Positions 58,201 to 64,000 of a DNA stretch of 64,000 nucleotides are shown here, in pieces. Each line of letters opens with the position of its first letter. Position 1 is the first letter of the stretch. The stretch is from contig ML213503.1 of assembly GCA_004369045.1 (NCBI GenBank), positions 2,955,697-3,019,696 on the forward strand. The letters are read 5' to 3'. This DNA is from Heliocybe sulcata (Eukaryota; Basidiomycota; Agaricomycetes; Gloeophyllales; Gloeophyllaceae). The position numbers and the translations under genes were made by a program. The notes beneath the pieces were generated by a model. The model was given only the letters and a program-made list of their open reading frames with translations, was not told where the DNA came from and searched no databases.

Positions 58201-58660
58201 CAAGTGATATGTAGCACAGCTCGGTACAATTACCGTAACGCGGCAACACGAAATCTTTAGAGGTCGACAATGGATAGTCAGGGTGGAGAGCGAATTGAGA
58301 TCAGGTAGGGACGGAAGTTAAGCTCCCGACTATACGCCTTTTGTCAGACAGCATTTTGTCTCCGAGTGCGCAGGGCCGCGTGGGCAGCACAAAAACAGAA
58401 CCAGATCCGATGGGTCAAATGATATGCAGACGGCCGTCCACAGCCGCCGAAGCAAAGCGAGATCTCTCCATGAACCAGCCACATTTGGTAACCAAACATG
58501 CCACGCCCAATCCGGTGCAGCGTCCGGCATTTGTTTTCGCTTATTGCAAGCTCACCCTAGCTACGCGCCCTCTATATCAACCCCGGTCCTCAACCTCTTT
58601 TCCTCCCCAACATGCTTATATCGTGCTAGCCAATCCTCACTACCAGAGCTCACCGGCGAC
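55254..58660. other. 3.4-kb stretch without a confident gene
   Basis: Several open frames occur on both strands. A minus-strand frame (56761-56408) contains a hydrophobic 'WGSTAYGCLVLGFQYTLLGCLLLVL' followed by 'ATLLAINVCYEGCEGDMISK', and another (57352-56924) contains 'RPWRKALIGLGLDVFPLVAGEIDF'. They could be exons of one unrecognised membrane-protein gene or relics. No repeats or transposon parts are obvious. Confidence 0.3.
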
Positions 58661-59329
58661 ATGCAGTCTCCACGCCCTATCCTCAAGCGCAGCGCAGTAA
58701 CATACCCCATCGATACCTCTGCCGCGACGCTCGCTTCCGGGACGAAGCACCCCTCGCCGCGCTCTGCCTTACCCACCACCCTTTCGGTCCATTTCCCGCC
58801 CTCGAGCGGACTCACAAAGACGTTCGATACCCATTCTGCTGCCGTCTATGACCGCTCTCCTATCGTCGTCTCCCGCAACCAATGCGCGTTGCCGGAGAGA
58901 GGTTGCCCGGGCAGGACCTATGGTCTGGAGGCGGCTGAAGAGGAGAGAGGACGAAGTCGGCGTGTCAAGGACGACAAGAGGACGACGAACGCCCATTCGG
59001 GCTGCACATCTTCCTCCCCTCCGGGCGTTCTTCCGCCTCTCATTCCCGACCAATCCGAATCCGACGATTCAGATTCCTCCTCGAGCTCGGGCCATTCATC
59101 GTTCGTCAGCACATCCGCATCCTCTCTCCCGCAATCTATACCCGTCAAGCCGTCCGCCTACGACTTGCACTCGAATTCCCCTAATCTCGCATTCCTCCCT
59201 CACCCTCGGGGCCGCAGCCGTACGCGACCGCAGCACGAAGAGCAGAACCACCCTCGGAGACCGCGCGCGAGCAAAGCGTTCTCCCAAGATGTGTTTGGAA
59301 GCGATCATGGCTGCCTGGCGGGCTTCTGA
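58661..59329 (+). CDS. Conserved basidiomycete Ser/Pro-rich protein
   Basis: A single open frame of 222 residues from ATG 58661. The N-terminal pattern 'MQSPRPILKRSAV...LSVHFPPSSGLTKTFDTHSAAVYDRSPIVVSRNQCALPERG' matches a widespread uncharacterised agaricomycete family with a conserved block around 'VHFPP...YDRSPI'. The rest is low-complexity Ser/Pro/Arg with an acidic-Ser run (QSESDDSDSSSSSG). It is likely disordered, perhaps a phosphorylated regulator. Longer in-frame starts upstream (58424) lack the family pattern. No function can be given. Confidence 0.65.
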   Translation: MQSPRPILKRSAVTYPIDTSAATLASGTKHPSPRSALPTTLSVHFPPSSGLTKTFDTHSAAVYDRSPIVVSRNQCALPERGCPGRTYGLEAAEEERGRSRRVKDDKRTTNAHSGCTSSSPPGVLPPLIPDQSESDDSDSSSSSGHSSFVSTSASSLPQSIPVKPSAYDLHSNSPNLAFLPHPRGRSRTRPQHEEQNHPRRPRASKAFSQDVFGSDHGCLAGF

Positions 59330-59989
59330 TGCTGGACTCGGACCATGTCGTAAAAGTATTCCCGTTGGACGCACCCGATACCAACTGTAGTTGTTCCCAC
59401 TTCATTAACTTATTATTTGCATCATCATCCCTTGTACTAGTACCGAGTCACGAATGTCAACGTATAGCCGTAGTTCATGCAAACTTCGAGCATTATGATC
59501 AGATTCATGGCGTGCGCTCGCCACCTTTTAGTACCTACTGCGCACCACACTACATCTTTGTGATCAATCAATCAATTTTCGGGCAGCATGCTGAGTTGCT
59601 GACGCAGAAGCTAGCGTCGTAGGTGGGTTACTATATATGGTATGGATCCTTCTAGAAATGGAAGCATCCGCGGGCATGACCGGAAGGGGCACAGCCGACT
59701 TCCGAGCCTGCGATCTCGTCGGTGCTCCTAAGTACATGGTAAAATATCCAACACTCAAATTCAGCTCTTATATTCTTACACTGATGTCAGCTCTTACTAT
59801 TAATGTTACAAGGCCGGGCGGAAGAACATTGCCCGATGACGGCACACTGAACGTATGCGTTTCAACGTCAGGCCGTGTCGATGATGAGGCTCCTCGTATT
59901 ACTATTGGCTAGCCCGACCCACCCTCCGCGCCCCGATAGATTGGATCGTATATAGTCTCGAGGCATTTGAAGGTTGGAGTACTTATCAG
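59330..59989. other. Intergenic region
   Basis: No gene supported. One plus-strand open frame (59637-59912) shows no resemblance to anything known. Confidence 0.4.
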
Positions 59990-62348
59990 ATGTTGCGTTC
60001 TTCGATAGCCGTCCGTGGTGTTAACACCGTCAACGCACTGAAGCTGTCAATTGGGACGCGAAGCTTCAGTCTTAGATCAAGTAATGGCGAGCCCAAGCAG
60101 AAGCTCGTAATACTTGGATCAGGATGGGGAGGGTACGAAGTCCTGAGGGGAGTCGACCGTAATCGATGGGGTGAGAACGAGGTTTTTAACTGCGTGCCAC
60201 GTCCTGATCGCTGTGTACATGACAGATGTGACCATAATCAGTCCGAACACCTATTTTAATTTTACACCGTTGCTGGCCAGTTGCGCAGTCGGCACATTAG
60301 AATTCCGCTGTGCAATTGAATCTGTAAGACCGCATTTCAGAATCGAAGAACAGGAAAAGGATCTGAACAATGGAGTCGGTTTTAGGTCAGAAGGTACACG
60401 CCGCAAGCTGTGCGTGCATCTGCCATAGAAACCTTTACGGCGCACTGATATCCAGGCATTAGAGAGCTTATCAAGCCTGGTGCGATCGCATAGGTACATA
60501 TGTTCTCCTAACCCGAACTCGCGATGACCCTAGCTCCCCAAAGATTTCAAGAACAAGACCTTAACATGTGTAAGAGCCGCACTTCTGAGCCGAATGCTTC
60601 TTTCTTAATTTATGGACCCCATCTTGAAATGAAACCCAACATAGATGCCAGCTACGCCACCCATGCCATCCGAGAAGGCCCCTGCGCCACTCGTAGATAA
60701 TACCACGACCGCGTTCCCCGGGACCGGTACCACATTCCAGGTGAAGTATGACAAACTTGTCATCGCCGTTGGAGCATATTCGCAAAGTACGCGCACTGTC
60801 TAAAACATATCTCTGGGCGCGGCTGATATGGAAGCGTGGCAGCCTTCGGTATTCCTGGAGTCAAGGAACACGCGTATTTCCTGAAGGACGTCAAAGATGC
60901 GAGGGCAATCCGGACGCGGCTCCTGGAATGTAAGTGACTTGTCACGGTGCAATAACTCCTGGATGATGGCATAATCCACTGCATTTTACAGGTATCGAAC
61001 AGGCCTCGCAGCCTTTCCTCACAGACGAACAGCGCCGTAGACTTCTGCACTTTTGTGTCGTCGGTAAGGCCCCACTCCAAGCAAATCTCCCAGCGTATAT
61101 ACTCACCCTCTCGCAGGCGGGGGCCCCACAGGCGTCGAATTCTCAGCGGAACTGCACGACCTTCTCGCCACGGACATCAAGAAGCACTACCCCGATCTCG
61201 AACCGCTAGCGAAGATCTCGCTGTACGACGTCGCACCGAATATTTTGGGTATGTTCGACAGGAATCTGATGCAGTATGCGGAAAATACGTTTCGACGAGA
61301 TGGGATTGAGATGAGGACAAGCCACCATGTTGAGAGGGTCGAGAAGGCAATGCTGTTGTGTTCCATCATGTACGCGGACTTGCTAATCTGGTTGCGCCAG
61401 GGCAAACTATTTGTCAAGGAACAAGGAGAAGGTAGATGAATTTGCACTACGGGAGAAATCCGCTTGCTGACATCTATAAAGTTCCGTTTGGAATGCTCGT
61501 ATGGAGCACCGGACTCGCTCCGAATCCGTTACTCCTCTCGATCGACTCGGTACAGAAGCACGAGAGGTCCGGAAGGTAAGAAATTGACGGTCCGCCGGGA
61601 CTATACGTATCTTAATCACTGTTCAACCTACAGTCTACTAACGGACAATAACTGCAACGTCCTGCTTAAGGAGGGTGAGGGAGGGCCAACCGATCCAGAT
61701 GTATTCGCGATCGGCGACGCAGCTATAATCAAGGGATACAGTTTGCCTGCTACCGCGCAAGGTCAGTAGGTTGTCCTCGGGCTCCGCAATTAAAGATACC
61801 TAATCACCCCTTAGTCGCGAACCAGAAGGCAAAGTATATCGCCAAGAAGCTGAACAAGATCGTAAGGAATAAGGATCAGACGGAGCCTTTTGAGTTTAAC
61901 AACATGGGGAGCTTGGCGTATATCGGAAACTGGTTTGTGATGTTCCATCATATCGCGGGCTGATGCCGAGACAGACAATGCGCGCTCCTGTAGGAAAGCA
62001 TTGTACGATAGATCCAAGGCACAGTCGGGCCCGAAGACGATGAAGACGGGTACATTGGCGTGGCTGCTGTGGCGCTCGGCGTATTTCACCATGACCTTGA
62101 GCGTAAGGAACAAGTGCGTGTATCGAGTGTGATGTCTGCAGCCGATGTCTGACATGTTGAATGTCAGGGTGTTGATACCGACTTACTGGTGAGTACGAAA
62201 GTCTTCCCGCGACCGGTAATGAACCTGAAACTCCGTTGCTCGTGCGGTATAGGTTCTTGAACTGTGAGTGTATTTCTTGGAACGTCGTCGTACTTCCGTA
62301 TAACCGTACATTGCAGGGCTTCTTGGGCGAGATCTCTCAAGATTCTAA
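59990..62348 (+). CDS. Type II (alternative) mitochondrial NADH:ubiquinone oxidoreductase
   Basis: About 15 small exons. The leader 'MLRSSIAVRGVNTVNALKLS' is a mitochondrial presequence. The FAD Rossmann is 'KLVILGSGWGGYEVLRGV', then 'VTIISPNTYFNFTPLLASCAVGTLEFR', 'RRYTPQARAYQAWCDRIDFKNKTLTC', 'YDKLVIAVGAYSQTFGIPGVKEHAYFL', the NADH Rossmann 'GGGPTGVEFSAELHDLL', 'DVFAIGDAA', and the C-terminal quinone and membrane segments ending 'PTYWFLNWLLGRDLSRF'. It passes electrons from NADH to ubiquinone without pumping protons, as Ndi1/Nde1 do. No EF-hand insert is seen. Whether it faces the matrix or the intermembrane space cannot be told. Confidence 0.9.
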
Positions 62349-62850
62349 ATGACAACCAGACACAGCCAAATGGACTTCTAGCATTAATTTATGAACTCAA
62401 GCATCGGACGCCACCCCCACTTAGACAGCATAACCTTAATCCACAATACAGCAGTACTAAATTCCCCAGGTTCCATACAAGCACAAAATCAGGCATCTGA
62501 TTATGATCGCATTCGTTTCCCCAGCACCATGTAAACAAACGTGAGTAGCAGACGTAGTACATCGCATGTGCGTTACAACAATTTCCAAGGTATACGCCGT
62601 AATCCTAGTCAGAAAACCCAGAGAGAAGAATAGTCCCGAACTGCCCTGTCAAAAGATTGGGCTTCGGAGAGCACTTAGCTAATAAATATCGTGATGGTAC
62701 GTATGGGTGTCACTTGCATCCACAGACGTCCCAATAAATAGAATAAATATGAGGCAGAAAAGATCGTGGAACGCTCGAAAAATGGTTAAATGAACGTAAA
62801 GAGCGGGAGCCCGCCTTGGACGGTTTACGTACTGTGACTCAATGACAGCC
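62349..62850. other. Convergent intergenic region
   Basis: Holds the 3' ends of the NADH dehydrogenase and GH30 genes. AT-rich; nothing else seen. Confidence 0.5.
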
Positions 62851-64000
62851 TCAAGACGAGGCGTACCACCATAGGGTTGTGACCCCGACAGGGAAAGTGT
62901 ATGTAGCCTTGCACGGATTTCAATGCGACGTTATGCAGATGCGAGGGAAGGGACACACCTGCTTGCCCTGGAACTCAATTGTGGCTTTCACCGGAACCGG
63001 CTTGAACGTAGTGCTGGAGCTGTCATCCCTGGATACCGGGATGAGTAAGAAAGCAATGGGACTTTTTCTGCGACGACACTTACCAGTTGAGGACCACGAG
63101 GCTGTACCGTGGCCAGGCACTGGAGCTCACGCGACCAGTCCTGTACGCGCCTACGACCAAAGCCCAGTTCATACCACCGTTGACGGTTACCCCGATCCTT
63201 TTCCCAAAGGGCCCTCCAGAATCCTTGGGAAGGATTGCCCTGGAGGCTTGCGCGATCGCGTAGACTAACAGAAACGCTGATATTAATAATTGCAAGGGGA
63301 AATCAACAGCCACCTCACATTCTTGGTTGGGAACCCATGTTCCGTCACTGTTGATAGTGATTACTCCGCGGCAGGCGGTTTTGCAGCTATCGGATCCGGG
63401 CAGAACAGGCCCTCCACTACTGTCTAATGCAAGATTCCACATCGCGGCAACTGCAGCATTGTTAGTGACAGCCCCGATGAAGCTGATCAGCTGCTAGTTA
63501 GCGACGGGTGCAAAGCCATCATGGCGTGGTCTTACAGCTGATTCGTATACCACTGAAATTATCGTCAGGTTCAACTGGAGCCCAATACTATGCACTGAAT
63601 ATACCTTGATATCACCCCACCAATCAGTACCCATCTGACCAGTGCACTCGGTCTCGTATATCTCTTTGTTGGAATATGCGCTATGGAATGTGTTCTGATC
63701 GGAGACCGCGCCCTGGTAACAGTGGAATGACACGCCAGCAAAGTCGCTCCCGGCAGATGCCATCTGTGCAGAGACACCGAACGTGAGTAACGGGACCCCA
63801 CATATTGCATTATTTGAGGCACTCACGAGCTGCTCAGGATACGCGCCCGCGTCGATCCAGTTGTGCTCATAACCGACGATCTTGACGCTGGAAAACCCGT
63901 TGTTGTTCATCAATGTCCGCAGTGATGTCGCGACACCCGCTTCCGTAGAGACAGGCATGTTACAGCTCGGGTACGACGTATCACTGTTCTCGGGTTCGTT
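62851..64000 (-). CDS. Glycoside hydrolase family 30 glucanase, 3' part
   Basis: The 5' half lies beyond the right edge. Visible exons run from 'MPVSTEAGVATSLRTLMNNNGF' through 'VKIVGYEHNWIDAGAYPEQLV', 'AGVSFHCYQGAVSDQNTFH', the nucleophile strand 'KEIYETECTGQMGTDWW' (Glu in T-E-C-T-G), 'MWNLALDSSGGPVLPGS', 'ACRGVITINSDG', 'AQASRAILPKDSGGPFGKRIGV', to a last exon ending 'ATYTFPVGVTTLWWYASS'. This is the GH30_3-type pattern of fungal endo-beta-1,6-glucanases, secreted enzymes that cut beta-1,6-glucan in fungal walls. Substrate choice is inferred from the subfamily pattern. Confidence 0.88.

Overview
This is nuclear DNA of a filamentous basidiomycete, most likely an agaricomycete and plausibly a wood-decay fungus of the Polyporales type. 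The evidence is direct: genes are cut by many short introns (about 50-65 nt, GT..AG, often with a CTRAY branch site), start codons of divergent genes lie close together, and several products are basidiomycete-type families. These include a DUF6533 membrane protein, an MLKL-like four-helix-bundle protein, an F-box/LRR protein, a pogo transposon with a coiled-coil tail, and a dynein heavy chain split as reported in agaricomycetes.

Layout. 0-8 kb: a 5'-truncated LINE at the left edge, a single-pass membrane protein, a small mitochondrial LEA-like protein, an MLKL-like protein and a dienelactone hydrolase. 8.7-16 kb: a nested transposon island, in which a 5.19-kb pogo-type DNA transposon sits at a TA site inside the 5' LTR of a young gag-only LTR element. 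16-22.7 kb: a DUF6533 protein, an F-box/LRR protein and homoserine kinase. 22.9-34.2 kb: the motor half of cytoplasmic dynein heavy chain (dhc2), divergent from snRNP protein SmE across a promoter that holds three 20-bp tandem repeats.

35-47 kb: PEX10 and MGR2 share a 61-bp divergent promoter. They are followed by COX19, a Cys-3/Met4-type bZIP factor, a GRE2-like ketoreductase, NPL4 with a C-terminal NZF finger, and the membrane-domain remnant of a peroxisomal ABCD transporter. 47-64 kb: a HAD phosphatase-like protein, a Nudix-like membrane protein with a degenerate catalytic box, glycerol dehydrogenase, an MFS transporter, a conserved serine-rich protein, a type II NADH dehydrogenase, and the 3' part of a GH30 glucanase cut by the right edge.

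Functionally this is mostly ordinary housekeeping: mitochondrial assembly and respiration (MGR2, COX19, type II NADH dehydrogenase), peroxisome biogenesis (PEX10), ubiquitin/Cdc48 (NPL4), splicing (SmE) and transport on microtubules (dhc2). I see no operon-like system. The most unusual signals are the nested transposons, the split dynein, very small exons (4, 15, 15 and 17 nt) and the MLKL-like domain protein. All gene models were assembled by hand from splice signals and family resemblance; no database search was run.
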